Part shown: one piece after another, positions 9,643 through 20,686 of the stretch | Layout: each line of letters begins with the position of its first letter | Position numbering within the stretch: position 1 is the stretch's first letter | Virus record (IMG/VR): IMGVR_UViG_3300027788_000010 | Location: 1-64,000 of that record | Source of the DNA: a virus | Direction: 5' to 3' (one strand) | Length of the DNA stretch: 64,000 nucleotides | The notes under the pieces: model-generated | Told to the model about the DNA's origin: nothing | The model's database searches: none | Seen by the model: the letters and a program-made list of their open reading frames with translations, nothing else | Program-made: the position numbers and the translations under genes

Positions 9643-12600
9643 TTAGTAACTACCGAAACCAGTACCCTTACCACCACCCCTTATAGGCTTATATGGTGAA
9701 TAGAATGTTTGGTTATCTATACTAAATTCAATATATCTTGTTTCTTGTTCTGTGGTTATCTCATTACCAGCATATAACGGGTAAGTTCTTATGTTTTGTA
9801 CTAGGTATTTGTATGTTCCCGGTTTTGGTACTGATATTATAAATTTATATTCTATACTACCATATTCTTTAACCGTAAATGTTTTTATTTCTTCTTGAAC
9901 CACATCACCACCACCATTATACACCACAAACTTAAGTTCTTCTTTTGTGTTTAATTTTTTAACCACATTAACAGTTACTTGTGGGTTTTTAACACTGGAC
10001 ACACCTAAGACATCATATTGTGTTAAATAGTACATATTAATAACGTCAGACCCGACAAAATCCATAGCACCATCTTTTGTGTAAGTTAAAAATTGTATTC
10101 TGGATGGTGCTACCCTTTTATAATCCACATTTTCCACCAAAATTAACCCATTTAATATTAAAGAAACCCCACCTAACACTTCATATTGTAAATTTATAAA
10201 GTAGTTAGCTGAGTCTTGGTATATTTCGTTAGTGTTTGTGGTTCCTGGTGTACCAACAACTAAAGACTGATTATAAAAACTTCTATTTGCTTTTGTTGGG
10301 TATATCACTTGTACGGTATCGTTATTCTGTACAGTCCTAGGTCCAAACACTATTATATTTTCATTTATATAGTAGTCACCACTACTAAAAGCGTCTAAGT
10401 TATTTGAGTATGTGTTAACTGAGCTATTACTTAATTTCATAGTTAATCCATTAACAATAACTTGAATATTACTTATGGGTGTAAATGGTAAAGTTAGTGC
10501 GGAGTAGGTAAATGCACTTTGTGAACCACTAAAGTCTGGCACCCCAGACACAGTTTGACTTTTATTGGCTAGTCTAACAGCACTATTATTGTTTGAAAAA
10601 CTTATATTATTATTACGTAATATAGGTTTGGTTGGTGGTTCTACCAAAACCATATAATAATCTTTACCACTATCAAATGTAGTACCACCAACAGTATCAG
10701 AATTATCAATCCAAGTCGGACTTTTAGTTGATTTATCTTTAAATATAAATGACGGTTTCAGGATATACTCTGTTGTGTTAGCTGTTGGGAGTCCCGATAA
10801 TGAGATTATTGTGGTCGCACTTTGTGCTACACCCTTCTTTCTTAATTGTGGGGAAGAAACTTCATTCATGGTATTAAACAAATAACTATATAGTGGCTTA
10901 ATCCCAAATTTATTTTTTTGGTATTCATATGGGTAAATCTCTAATCTTAAATAGGATTTCCCTAATAATAAATCAGATGTGTTACCGGAAGTGTTTGCTG
11001 TAATTATAGGTGTATTACCACCATACCCAGATAAATTTATTATTGTTATGTCTTCTATGTTTGTTGATATTCTATTAACCCCTTCTAAAACCACTTTTGG
11101 TTCTATAAAAGATTGTATTGTAGCCGAAGCTGAAGGTCTTATTCGTGGTATTGTTAAATTACTAGCACATGTTGGGTAGTAGTCACATGTTTTGGATTGC
11201 TTAATGTTATTATTCCCTTCTAGTTCCAATATTGTTTTATATTTTCTATCATCCGATGTTGTATACACCACACCCTGTGTTAGTGTTACCGCGGATGAAT
11301 CTGATATTAATTGTGCACTATCTTTAGTTACTGAATAATTTGCCGATATACCAGTGAACCCAAGACCATACACAATACCATTATACTTTTCAACTAAGTA
11401 CCCAATTCTACCACCACCTAAAAATCTCTGTAGGTCGGATGTTGTGGTTACCCATTCTGGAGCACTAGTTGTGGACCCTGACCAAGTTGTTATATTATTT
11501 ATATCAAAATTAATCTCATATAATGGGTTAAATAAGTTTTCATCCCCTAAAACCTTAGTACTATTAGAAAATACAGAACGTAACCCCATAGTTTCGGTCA
11601 TTTGTATTTTAAATTGTTGACCCATAGAACCAGTTCTACTAACCCTAACTTTTATTATTCCTTGTGTACTTAAATCCTCTAGATTATAAGGGCTACAATG
11701 TCTACCACTTACCCTAGGTCCGTTAGATAGTATTGTTGTATTAAACTCTTTATAGGTTGTGGTAATAAACTCACCATTACCCGTCCTATCCTCATATTCC
11801 TGTAGTCCTTGTCGTAAAATATCATCATATATGCGTCGCCATTCCCTAAACGATTCGTATGGTGATAATGTTACTTTTTTTAAATCATCAACTTCTCGTA
11901 TCATAACCAGGTCTTTCAACTCAGCAACCTCTACTTCTTTCCCCCCACCAACAGAAGAACGGGCTAAATCTGGGTATTGTCTTTCAAACTCTGCATTAGC
12001 TATTAGTATCGATTTATTAACTATTTCTCGTATTTCTTCATCGTTTGACCCTTCTGGGTTACCACTAACCCTTTCTTCACCATACGCATCTCTTTGGAAA
12101 GCTCTAGAGCTTTGACCCTTATTTATACTTACTGTAGCTCCACTCTGACTATTAAAGTCTAGGGTTAGATAGTGTGTCGCACCACTTTGACCCCAAGTTC
12201 CATCTTCATCCCTAAAATAGTGTAAAACTATGGACGCTGTATTGGCGGTGTTACCACTAGGGTATAAGTAGATGTCGTGTGTATAGTTAACATAACTACA
12301 TGGTGTTATATAACTTGCGGTTTGTGGGTCACCGGAACTTAAACCAAGAACATTGTCCACTCTTGTTGATAGGTAATTATTTTGTATACCCCTAAAATAA
12401 GAATCGAAATTCCTAACTGCATTGGTGGTATCTATAATGTAGAATGTATCATCCCCTCCAATCATTTTGTGTTGGAATGTCGTATCTTTTTGAGTTATAA
12501 TCTCTGAGGACACTGGGTCTCCTTTACTACCCCTGTCAGCTGTGGGGTTATATGTGACCCAAGCGTAGTCGGAATTAGTAATTCCTGTTGTTGAATCCCA

Positions 12601-13602
12601 CACAAAAAACTTATTAAGGTATTTGTGATAATAATACGTACCTCTATAAGCGGAGGTATTAATGGTCCCACCAGATAAATCATAAGCTGTAAGTGCTACA
12701 ACAGGGTCAGTATTAGGCCCTATTGGACCACAATTCCAACCTTCTTGACAGTCACTAGACCCACTAACACCTAAATACCAATATCTAGTTGTGTCTGTAG
12801 TTCTTGCTGTATTTGGGTTTACGTCTGGGTAATTAAGTATACCAGTACTAGAGTCACCAGTAAAAAACCAATGCCCTGATGAATCTAACACATGCCCCCA
12901 ATTATGTAAACCAGTTGTGTGTGGTGTTGGTGTCGTTCCAACATAATAGTCTCCAGCAGCGAAATGTGAATTTTTTGTCCAACCAGAAGTAAACGCTGAT
13001 AAGGAAAGTGCTATATTAGGGGTTGTACCAGCACTTAAATTTATACTAGAGGCTGTGCAAACACTATCATTAATTAAAAAATTTCTACTAAGACTTTCAC
13101 TCCTACCTATGGTTAACATATACTCCCCATTTGTTAACTTTTTGAAGTATTTTGTGGTGGATGTTTCCCCACTACCAACATCCAAAGAACTTACCAATTC
13201 ACCATCTTTGTAGAGTGAATAGTTAAGTGTTGAAGCTGATTGGTTGGTTAAACTTGACGTACCACCTGAATATACAGCTATTTCACAATATTTATTTGGG
13301 TTTGAGACACAGGAATATGATGTTACTCCAGCTGAAAATGTTGGTAATGTGTACCCAGATAAATAAATTGTAGCTGCATTATTTGACACTACTGAGGCTG
13401 CGTCGGTTATTTTAGCTACATAAACCCCTTCATATAGATTAAAATTATCCCATTGTGCTGATGTGTAATATCCGTCACTTGTCGCACCAGACCAACTAAC
13501 TGAATATGGTGCGGTACCACCACTAACATTTATAACATCTATAATACCCGTTGATTGTCCCGATACTGTTGGTGTTACGTTATATTGATTAATAAAAGCC
13601 AT
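9643..13602 (-). CDS. Giant adhesin-like tail protein with SprB-like domain
   Basis: A 1319-aa protein. Residues ~15-75 ('VINVSGGTAPYSVSWSG', then 'NLYEGVYVAKITDA') match the pattern of SprB repeats (GGt.PY...W.....NL.aG.Y.v.itDa), the building block of the Flavobacterium gliding adhesin SprB and related Bacteroidota surface proteins. The middle (about residues 500-590) includes a charged stretch rich in Glu, Arg and Asp. The C-terminal third has repeated short beta-rich phrases such as 'VIVNGLTMKL' and 'LILNGLILVENVDYK' resembling phage fibre repeats. The end is 'RGGGKGTGFGSY', a Gly-rich tail finishing in Tyr as in two neighbours. It is likely a distal tail or receptor-binding component. 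SprB-like identity is moderate; receptor binding is inferred. Confidence 0.6.
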   Translation of the reverse strand: MAFINQYNVTPTVSGQSTGIIDVINVSGGTAPYSVSWSGATSDGYYTSAQWDNFNLYEGVYVAKITDAASVVSNNAATIYLSGYTLPTFSAGVTSYSCVSNPNKYCEIAVYSGGTSSLTNQSASTLNYSLYKDGELVSSLDVGSGETSTTKYFKKLTNGEYMLTIGRSESLSRNFLINDSVCTASSINLSAGTTPNIALSLSAFTSGWTKNSHFAAGDYYVGTTPTPHTTGLHNWGHVLDSSGHWFFTGDSSTGILNYPDVNPNTARTTDTTRYWYLGVSGSSDCQEGWNCGPIGPNTDPVVALTAYDLSGGTINTSAYRGTYYYHKYLNKFFVWDSTTGITNSDYAWVTYNPTADRGSKGDPVSSEIITQKDTTFQHKMIGGDDTFYIIDTTNAVRNFDSYFRGIQNNYLSTRVDNVLGLSSGDPQTASYITPCSYVNYTHDIYLYPSGNTANTASIVLHYFRDEDGTWGQSGATHYLTLDFNSQSGATVSINKGQSSRAFQRDAYGEERVSGNPEGSNDEEIREIVNKSILIANAEFERQYPDLARSSVGGGKEVEVAELKDLVMIREVDDLKKVTLSPYESFREWRRIYDDILRQGLQEYEDRTGNGEFITTTYKEFNTTILSNGPRVSGRHCSPYNLEDLSTQGIIKVRVSRTGSMGQQFKIQMTETMGLRSVFSNSTKVLGDENLFNPLYEINFDINNITTWSGSTTSAPEWVTTTSDLQRFLGGGRIGYLVEKYNGIVYGLGFTGISANYSVTKDSAQLISDSSAVTLTQGVVYTTSDDRKYKTILELEGNNNIKQSKTCDYYPTCASNLTIPRIRPSASATIQSFIEPKVVLEGVNRISTNIEDITIINLSGYGGNTPIITANTSGNTSDLLLGKSYLRLEIYPYEYQKNKFGIKPLYSYLFNTMNEVSSPQLRKKGVAQSATTIISLSGLPTANTTEYILKPSFIFKDKSTKSPTWIDNSDTVGGTTFDSGKDYYMVLVEPPTKPILRNNNISFSNNNSAVRLANKSQTVSGVPDFSGSQSAFTYSALTLPFTPISNIQVIVNGLTMKLSNSSVNTYSNNLDAFSSGDYYINENIIVFGPRTVQNNDTVQVIYPTKANRSFYNQSLVVGTPGTTNTNEIYQDSANYFINLQYEVLGGVSLILNGLILVENVDYKRVAPSRIQFLTYTKDGAMDFVGSDVINMYYLTQYDVLGVSSVKNPQVTVNVVKKLNTKEELKFVVYNGGGDVVQEEIKTFTVKEYGSIEYKFIISVPKPGTYKYLVQNIRTYPLYAGNEITTEQETRYIEFSIDNQTFYSPYKPIRGGGKGTGFGSY

Positions 13603-13614
13603 TATTTATATATT

Positions 13615-16600
13615 TTAGTACCCACCACCTCCGGTGTTAGTATTATAGTTTATTGTTGTATTCGTTACGGAAGTGGTCGTACCTATGTTATCAACAGTAA
13701 AACCCCCAACATAATTTATATCATCACCACCCACCGGTATTAATATGGTATGTGGTTTTACGGTGTGTACCGCCCCAACCATATACACACCATCATGTAT
13801 ATGATAAAAGCCAACATAGTCACCACTATTAGGAAGTAAATACTCGCCACCATAAGTGTAAAGATTATTTTTTGAATCTTGACAGGAATTATTAAATACT
13901 CTTGGTTCACATGTTTGGTTGACCCCAACACAATACTCTTCAGATTTATCCACACACTCATCACACCCCTCAATATCTGTGTCGGTGATTATTTGTGTGG
14001 TACCATAAAATGAGTCTATAGGTATGTTTGATTTTTTATCTTTACACACGCAATAAAATTTACAAACAAACCCTTCATCAGATTTAAATTGTGTTAGTGG
14101 CTCACTCCTAGACGGTTTTAATATTATGGGTCGATTATCTATTAATATCACGTCATCAACATTATCTATTTGTTCTTTAAGTTTTATTTCAGTTTGTATC
14201 AATTCTACTTTATCGTCTTTGGTTGGTGTTAGGCAAGGTACGTATAATTTTTCCTTTGGTGTGATAACTATAAAGTGGTCCATTTTTTGACCAACCACAT
14301 TAGATATTGTGTTTTTTATGACGTAACTATGACTAATTTGTGGAAATTTATAATTACAATTTATCGACATTTGTTGGTCATACCTTGGTAAGTTAAAAAC
14401 CAAGACCTCCGACTTCATTTGTAGTAGTCCTTTATTGTTCGGTATGTAATAATCAGTTAACGAATTATTTTCTAGTTGTGTCGACCAATTATTTGTTGGT
14501 TTATTGGTTATTATATTTAATAGTAGTTTGGTATCCTTTTCTTCGTTATCTACAAAATTTAAATTATTAAATGTTTGGTTATCAACTTTCGGTGGTGTTA
14601 TTGGTTTTGTTTTATCGTCTATAACATACAACGTACCCGTGGTACTTTTTTCAATGGTTTCTCCGTTTTTATTTAGGTATTTTTGTGGTGTGGATATTTT
14701 TTGTGGGTTTAAGAATAATCTTTTTACTAAATTATCTGTACTTCCCGAATTTGGGTTGTATTTGGTTATTCGGTAAAATGGTGAAGATACTGTATCACCC
14801 GAAGAGTTTAGTTTATTACCCAAATTCAGCTCTAAGTTGGCTATACCCCCACTTACTTTTGAGGACACTTTAAATTCGGTATTGTATTTTAATATTATAG
14901 TATCACCTTTTACTAAATTAATTAACCCACTATCTAAGGTTATTGGTATACTGCTGTTGAAAATAGTATTTGCTGTGGTAGCTGAGGAATAACATTGGTT
15001 GTACCCACTCATACTATTTTGTACTGTGTTGGTTTTTAACCCTAGGTAGGTGTTACTGGATGGGTTTTGTAACTTACTTAATCCAATAGAGGTACCTACA
15101 ATGTTAGATGTGTTACCACTGTTGTCCGTTTTTTCAATAAACACATCAAAAAAGAAATTTTCCACACCTGAACCATAATTTACACCATCTTTACCGGGAA
15201 AATAAACACCCTTAGTATCTAGTTTAACGACATCACCCTCACCTTGACCTCGTTGTATGATTGATGTGTTTATCAATCTTTTTATTTCATATTCGGTATT
15301 TGGGTACCCTAACGAAGATGTTTTTCCTGAAGAATAGTTTTGAGTTATGTACTCACACCATTTATTATCTTTATATTTAACATTAAGATGTCCGTTGTAT
15401 TGGGTTCTATACTGTCCACTAACTAGACACTTATACATTAGGTAATTTTTAGAATCCGCTGATTGTATTATAACAGAACCGGAACCAGAAATACTACCAC
15501 TTTCACCTGATAAAGATTGCCAAGAATAGTAAGGTGCCCAAGAAGGTGAATTAACACCAACAAAAGGTTTATGTTCTAATCTTTTTATGTTTGTTATTGG
15601 TATTGATATACCAGTACTCGTATCTGTTGTCGCTGTAAACCCGGAACCAGAAAAATAAATATCATAAACATTATCACCTAATATCCCACCACTTGTGTAT
15701 TCGGTATAATTTGTACCATCACTAAACGACTCCCTAAAAGATGAATATGTTGTACCAAAAAAATCATATTGTAAATTTTTAATGGGTGAATAGTAGTTTG
15801 GTTCACACGTCCAACACTTACCAAAATTTAACAATTTTTTATGTGCTAAACACACTTCATTACATGGTTTACCTCCGGACTCTACAGTCTCTTGGTGAAA
15901 CTTTTCTGAAGAGTCGTCAGTATAACTACATAAACACTTAGTATCCTTATATTTAAAAGTATCAACATAATTATTTATCTTTGTTCTTTTAGTTGGACAT
16001 AGAGTTACGTTTTTAAATTTACCTTTAGTTGTGTACTCTATGTTTAAATCGTTAAAGTAATCACTGTTCGACCTACCTAACCATTGGTTTACATCATTAT
16101 AATATCTAGGTTCTGTAACAATCTTACCGTCTAAATCCGTAGTAATAAATTCTTCTAGGTTAGCTATTTGATTTTCTTTAAGTGTTTGTTCAAAATTATA
16201 TAAATGTTCTGTGGAATAAAAATTTATATCGGTACACCTACCCATTTCACTAAAGAATTGATTATTTCTTAGTTCCGAAGCCCAGCTAAGGGGGTACAAT
16301 TCCCTACCACTTTCAAAATATGGTGAAGAACTACTAATAACATTACTCTCAACATTTCTAGAAACGTTAAAGGGTAATTCATTAACACTATCTTTTAAGA
16401 AATTACCCATATTTAACTTATAACTTTCATCGTTTTTAACGATAAAAATTTCGGAATTTTCTAAATAAAAATCTTTGTAGTTTTGGTTTATTTTTTTAAA
16501 GTAGTCATCATAATTAAATTTCACCTCACCCAACTCCAATTCTTTACCACCTAACTGTATATAACTGGTTGGGGCGTTTTTTAAAGTCTTTATCTTTCTG

Positions 16601-17346
16601 GGACTTACTTGGATTATACTATCTACAGTCCCTGTTTTACCTCTTTTGTATTTTTTAAATTTTTTGTTATCGATGTTTGGTGGTGTTAATTTAAAAAATA
16701 GGCTGGTTAATGGTCCGGTTAAACTAAAAGCCTTTATATCAACATCAAAACCTAAATTAATTAGTTTTGTTGGTTCCGAACTAGGAGCAACATCGAGGGA
16801 AATTGAATCCTTTCTACGCCCACTTATACCCACAGATTGTTCTGGTTTGTCGTATAGTATGGTTTTTACGTTTGGTATTACCATCTCTAAAGCATGACCT
16901 TTTTTATCCAAAACCCTACTGAACCTATTAAGGGCACTATTTTTCCCCACTGAAAAGATTTCTCTTGTTGTTAATAAAGATTTATTATTTTTACTACCTA
17001 CTTGAGTTAGTGATACTGTTCTATTATTTTCCACGTTTAGTTTAATAATAACATCTGACTCAAAACTTTGTTTACTTAACTTAATTTCACCTTTACTAAA
17101 ATCTGAAGATTTTAAATATAAAAAGGCTTCTATTAAATGTTTGCCTTTATAGGTCATATACATATTAACTGGTCTACTAACATCATAATCCATAGTTATG
17201 AATAATGTCTTATTAAAGTTCCTACCTATATATTTCCCAGTAGCGTACACTTTTACCTGTAAAGAATCCACCAACTCTCTAATGTCCAGTTGTTTAGTTA
17301 AGTTAACACTTTTTTTATTTTTTATTTTATTTTCAATAACTTCCAT
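13615..17346 (-). CDS. Giant virion protein with His-rich C-terminal motif
   Basis: A 1243-aa protein with no enzymatic domain I can name. It starts with a basic stretch ('MEVIENKIKNKKSVNLTKQL') and has scattered Cys pairs around residues 480-525 and 1140-1175, which could form disulfides or bind zinc. Near the C-terminus is 'GDYVGFYHIHDGVYMVGAV' followed by 'HTVKPH', a histidine-spaced motif that I associate with structural proteins of some marine T4-like phages. It ends in 'NTNTGGGGY', the glycine-rich end with terminal Tyr also seen at 6008 and 9643. The gene is 12 bp upstream of the 1319-aa gene and 1 bp downstream of the next. A baseplate or fibre component is most likely. Confidence 0.5.
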   Translation of the reverse strand: MEVIENKIKNKKSVNLTKQLDIRELVDSLQVKVYATGKYIGRNFNKTLFITMDYDVSRPVNMYMTYKGKHLIEAFLYLKSSDFSKGEIKLSKQSFESDVIIKLNVENNRTVSLTQVGSKNNKSLLTTREIFSVGKNSALNRFSRVLDKKGHALEMVIPNVKTILYDKPEQSVGISGRRKDSISLDVAPSSEPTKLINLGFDVDIKAFSLTGPLTSLFFKLTPPNIDNKKFKKYKRGKTGTVDSIIQVSPRKIKTLKNAPTSYIQLGGKELELGEVKFNYDDYFKKINQNYKDFYLENSEIFIVKNDESYKLNMGNFLKDSVNELPFNVSRNVESNVISSSSPYFESGRELYPLSWASELRNNQFFSEMGRCTDINFYSTEHLYNFEQTLKENQIANLEEFITTDLDGKIVTEPRYYNDVNQWLGRSNSDYFNDLNIEYTTKGKFKNVTLCPTKRTKINNYVDTFKYKDTKCLCSYTDDSSEKFHQETVESGGKPCNEVCLAHKKLLNFGKCWTCEPNYYSPIKNLQYDFFGTTYSSFRESFSDGTNYTEYTSGGILGDNVYDIYFSGSGFTATTDTSTGISIPITNIKRLEHKPFVGVNSPSWAPYYSWQSLSGESGSISGSGSVIIQSADSKNYLMYKCLVSGQYRTQYNGHLNVKYKDNKWCEYITQNYSSGKTSSLGYPNTEYEIKRLINTSIIQRGQGEGDVVKLDTKGVYFPGKDGVNYGSGVENFFFDVFIEKTDNSGNTSNIVGTSIGLSKLQNPSSNTYLGLKTNTVQNSMSGYNQCYSSATTANTIFNSSIPITLDSGLINLVKGDTIILKYNTEFKVSSKVSGGIANLELNLGNKLNSSGDTVSSPFYRITKYNPNSGSTDNLVKRLFLNPQKISTPQKYLNKNGETIEKSTTGTLYVIDDKTKPITPPKVDNQTFNNLNFVDNEEKDTKLLLNIITNKPTNNWSTQLENNSLTDYYIPNNKGLLQMKSEVLVFNLPRYDQQMSINCNYKFPQISHSYVIKNTISNVVGQKMDHFIVITPKEKLYVPCLTPTKDDKVELIQTEIKLKEQIDNVDDVILIDNRPIILKPSRSEPLTQFKSDEGFVCKFYCVCKDKKSNIPIDSFYGTTQIITDTDIEGCDECVDKSEEYCVGVNQTCEPRVFNNSCQDSKNNLYTYGGEYLLPNSGDYVGFYHIHDGVYMVGAVHTVKPHTILIPVGGDDINYVGGFTVDNIGTTTSVTNTTINYNTNTGGGGY

Positions 17347-17347
17347 A

Positions 17348-20300
17348 TTAACCCCTTTGTTTTTTTTCTAATCTATATTTAAACCCCCACGGTTCTTCAA
17401 TATTTTTACTTAACGCTAACCCTTTTTTTACCCGAAACATAACACTATTATTCATCACACTAATTACGTTATACCCCCCATTAATTGCTGGATTATTACT
17501 GGTGAATTTAGATGTGGTTAGATTAATACTATTATTAACCCCCACATTGTTGGTGGAACTGGGTTTTTGGTAGTCATCAAATGAAGGCCATGTTGATTTA
17601 CAACTTACATTATCAGTCCTCATTTCTAAAACTATACTATTTTCAGGTAATGTACAGCATGGACATGTTTTGGTTGGTACTATTATTGTTTCTCCATTTT
17701 CGTTAGTACCATCAATTATATTTTGAACACTACCTGTGTTGATACACCCGCAGGTAGTAGAAATACCACTAGCTGGGTTAACAACAGCTATAATACCATC
17801 AGGCCAGTCACAAGAACCATCATCACAAGTAGCTAATGGACTAAAGTTTAATGCTGTGGGGGATGTACACCCATACACACAACCATTGTCTGGGGTAGGT
17901 GTAAAACCACTTAACGGGTAGTATGGGTAGTGTTTGTATGTAAACTTATCTCTGTGAAAAAGTGAGTTTTCCGTTTTTAAACCACCTTGCCATAAGGTTG
18001 TAGCTGGTACTAATTGTTCTATTATCCTAATCCAGTACGTACCTAAATCTTGTGCGTAATCTAACATTTTTTGGTATGTGTACTGGTTGTTGTCACCACA
18101 AGTTTGTGATAAATAATCTATATATAGTTTTTGTAGTAGTGGGTACCCACCAGTCTTACCATCATCAATAGTTTGTCTGTTTTTTACATTTATAAATGTT
18201 CTCCAAAATACCTTTGTAAAATTCTTAAAAGAGTAGTTTTTGCCATTAAGTAATGTAACCGTATCGTCAACCCCACCTTTTTGTGGGTAGGGTGGTGGTA
18301 ATGGGGTTCCATTAAACGTACACCCACTCAATACAGATTGTTGCCAAAAATCATATACAAGAGCTTGTCCTATATTTAAAAATATATCAACATTTTTAAC
18401 ATTAATTACTAATTTTTCATTATCCACAAAATAAGACGAACCCCTTAAAGTTTCAAAACTATAGTTTCTATTTTTATTATTCTCGTCTATTGCCACCCAA
18501 GATTTTTTATCATCCACTATTGGTGTTAACCCAAACCCCATATTCATATATGGAAACTTTCTAAATCTTTCCAAGTATGGAGCTCCGGGTTCGTTAGATG
18601 ATACATTTAGTGGTAGGTTACCGAAAAACCCACCCCAACTAAATTGGTTTAGTTTTGTTATTATTGTAGGTGAACACCCAGAAAATGTAGAATTTTCTAA
18701 ATCTAGTATAGTATCACCATGATGTTTATCTGTTTGTTCAAACCATCCCGCACCTCTCTGGAAATAATAATTACTGGTTTCTCTAGGTTGTGTTGGATAA
18801 CCGTCACTATCTATCGGATAATCTTCACGTTTAAACCCATGTGTTTGTGTAAAAGAACTAATTACCGTATTTTGTGTTGTTGGGTCATATACGTATTGGG
18901 ACTGAGTTACAACCCCACCAGATATCTTTTCAAATTCTGTAATAAAACCATTTTTACCATCAACAAAACACCCCTTCTCTATCATATACTCTTTTAGTTC
19001 AGCACAACTAGGTTCATCACGCATATTAGAGGTTGTATTAACTAAAGTACTTACCCCTTCGTCAGAACATGAAAGTTCTTGCCACATAAACGTAAGCCTT
19101 TCACACACCTTACCTTCACCACCAAACCTTCCTTGACTACCCATTTTAATTCTACGGTCAGCTAGCACAACGTACTCATTAAATTCTATTAAAGCTTCTG
19201 GAGCTCCTATAAACCTGAATAAAAATTCTATAGCTTTCCTAGTACCCTTAGATTTAAAAAGATGGGCGGTATTCATTAGTATTCTTCTGTAAATATCCAC
19301 ATCTAATTCAGCTGGTGTCACACCTATAGACTCACCAGAGTATTGGGGTTCATACCTATCTAATACCGTATCTAAGAATTTTTCTTTGGTTGTTGGGGAC
19401 GGTGTTTCCCAACCCAACATTTTAGCAAGATTCTTTAGTAACTGGTTTGGTACGTTATTTTTACCATCGTAGGTCACATTATTCATGTACGCTATACCAT
19501 CTATAAACCTCTTTACATCATCAAAACTTCTACCGTATATCTGTAATGTTTTTTCTACTTTCCTGTCACCACTATCAAAATCTTTTAAAGCTCCAGTGGT
19601 TAGGAATCTAGAAATAAGGTTGGTTTTATACCCATCTAGTTCTTCCCCAATCTCAACTAATTTTTTTAGGTAGTCGGTGTATTTTTGTGTTTTAACATCT
19701 ATATTCCACAAATCTTGTTTTTCCCAAATTAAAGTTTCTTTTATTACATAATTTTGCCCATTTTCCGATAATTTAGGTAATTGTATTTCTGCCTTATATT
19801 GTGGGACACTTGTTTGGTTTAATAGGAACCGTTCTACTGTTCCGAATGTATTAAATTGTGTCTGTACTTCAAATTTATTAGGTTTTAGGTAGAAGGTTTT
19901 GGTGGATGTTGTAGCTGTTGTATTGAATGGGTTACCTGAAACCACAACACTTAAATTTGTGGTGTTATCGTCCACCGCTATATAATCAACTATCGGATAT
20001 TCAGTACCACCACTACCACTAAAACTAAAAACATATTTATTGTGTTCTAAAGTAAAATTTCTTAATTTAGATATTTTACCGGTTTGTGCTTGTATAGATT
20101 GTGTTGTAAGTGTGTTATGTGTTGGGTCGTCTATCACATAATCCATTTGTAGTGAATTATCTAGTAATATATTACCGTCAGTACTAATTTCTAGGTTAAA
20201 TGGGTTGGATATTTTATGTTTTGATATTGTTAGTGTTGTTCTGTCGTATACTGAATCGTACATTATGTTTTCTACGGTATTCCCTGTAGTGTTAAAAATT

Positions 20301-20686
20301 TCTTCTACCCCACTACAATATAACGCAGCTGGAAAGAAATTAACAATTTGTTGTACAGACACCCTCAACCTCTCTTTTAACGAACCATACAAAACAAATT
20401 TACTAACATCACTATCATCATAGTTAAATGTTACTAATAAACTATTATTTAAATTTACTTGTGTTAGTTCAATATCACCACCACTTAATTGTTCTAATGT
20501 TATAGGGCCAGAAAACCCACCAAAACTAAAATCCCTATTATTTTTTTCACGAGAACTATCGGTAATAGAAAAATTACCCAGAGTCATTTGTGGTGACCCT
20601 TGAGTAAATTGTAAACCTACTAAGTTATCACTAAATGTCCCTGAACCATTTCCTGGTGATGGTGGGTAATAGAATTTTTTTGCCAT
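17348..20686 (-). CDS. Baseplate protein with P2 gpI-like region and one GCTDP-type repeat
   Basis: A 1112-aa protein. Residues ~340-505 resemble the tail protein I (P2 gpI) family of baseplate wedge proteins: a helical region ('FDDVKRFIDGIAYMNNVTYD'), a long spacer, then 'DVDIYRRILMNTAHLFKSKG' followed by 'TRKAIEFLFRFIGAP'. Around residues 935-957 is a single 'GCTSPTALNFSPLATCDDGS' repeat of the kind common in Bacteroidota surface proteins and repeated in the 936-aa product nearby. The rest is Asn/Thr/Gly-rich. A structural role linking the baseplate to peripheral fibres would explain the mix. Its start overlaps the stop of the upstream gene by one base (ATGA-type junction), implying translational coupling. 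Confidence 0.6.
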   Translation of the reverse strand: MAKKFYYPPSPGNGSGTFSDNLVGLQFTQGSPQMTLGNFSITDSSREKNNRDFSFGGFSGPITLEQLSGGDIELTQVNLNNSLLVTFNYDDSDVSKFVLYGSLKERLRVSVQQIVNFFPAALYCSGVEEIFNTTGNTVENIMYDSVYDRTTLTISKHKISNPFNLEISTDGNILLDNSLQMDYVIDDPTHNTLTTQSIQAQTGKISKLRNFTLEHNKYVFSFSGSGGTEYPIVDYIAVDDNTTNLSVVVSGNPFNTTATTSTKTFYLKPNKFEVQTQFNTFGTVERFLLNQTSVPQYKAEIQLPKLSENGQNYVIKETLIWEKQDLWNIDVKTQKYTDYLKKLVEIGEELDGYKTNLISRFLTTGALKDFDSGDRKVEKTLQIYGRSFDDVKRFIDGIAYMNNVTYDGKNNVPNQLLKNLAKMLGWETPSPTTKEKFLDTVLDRYEPQYSGESIGVTPAELDVDIYRRILMNTAHLFKSKGTRKAIEFLFRFIGAPEALIEFNEYVVLADRRIKMGSQGRFGGEGKVCERLTFMWQELSCSDEGVSTLVNTTSNMRDEPSCAELKEYMIEKGCFVDGKNGFITEFEKISGGVVTQSQYVYDPTTQNTVISSFTQTHGFKREDYPIDSDGYPTQPRETSNYYFQRGAGWFEQTDKHHGDTILDLENSTFSGCSPTIITKLNQFSWGGFFGNLPLNVSSNEPGAPYLERFRKFPYMNMGFGLTPIVDDKKSWVAIDENNKNRNYSFETLRGSSYFVDNEKLVINVKNVDIFLNIGQALVYDFWQQSVLSGCTFNGTPLPPPYPQKGGVDDTVTLLNGKNYSFKNFTKVFWRTFINVKNRQTIDDGKTGGYPLLQKLYIDYLSQTCGDNNQYTYQKMLDYAQDLGTYWIRIIEQLVPATTLWQGGLKTENSLFHRDKFTYKHYPYYPLSGFTPTPDNGCVYGCTSPTALNFSPLATCDDGSCDWPDGIIAVVNPASGISTTCGCINTGSVQNIIDGTNENGETIIVPTKTCPCCTLPENSIVLEMRTDNVSCKSTWPSFDDYQKPSSTNNVGVNNSINLTTSKFTSNNPAINGGYNVISVMNNSVMFRVKKGLALSKNIEEPWGFKYRLEKKQRG

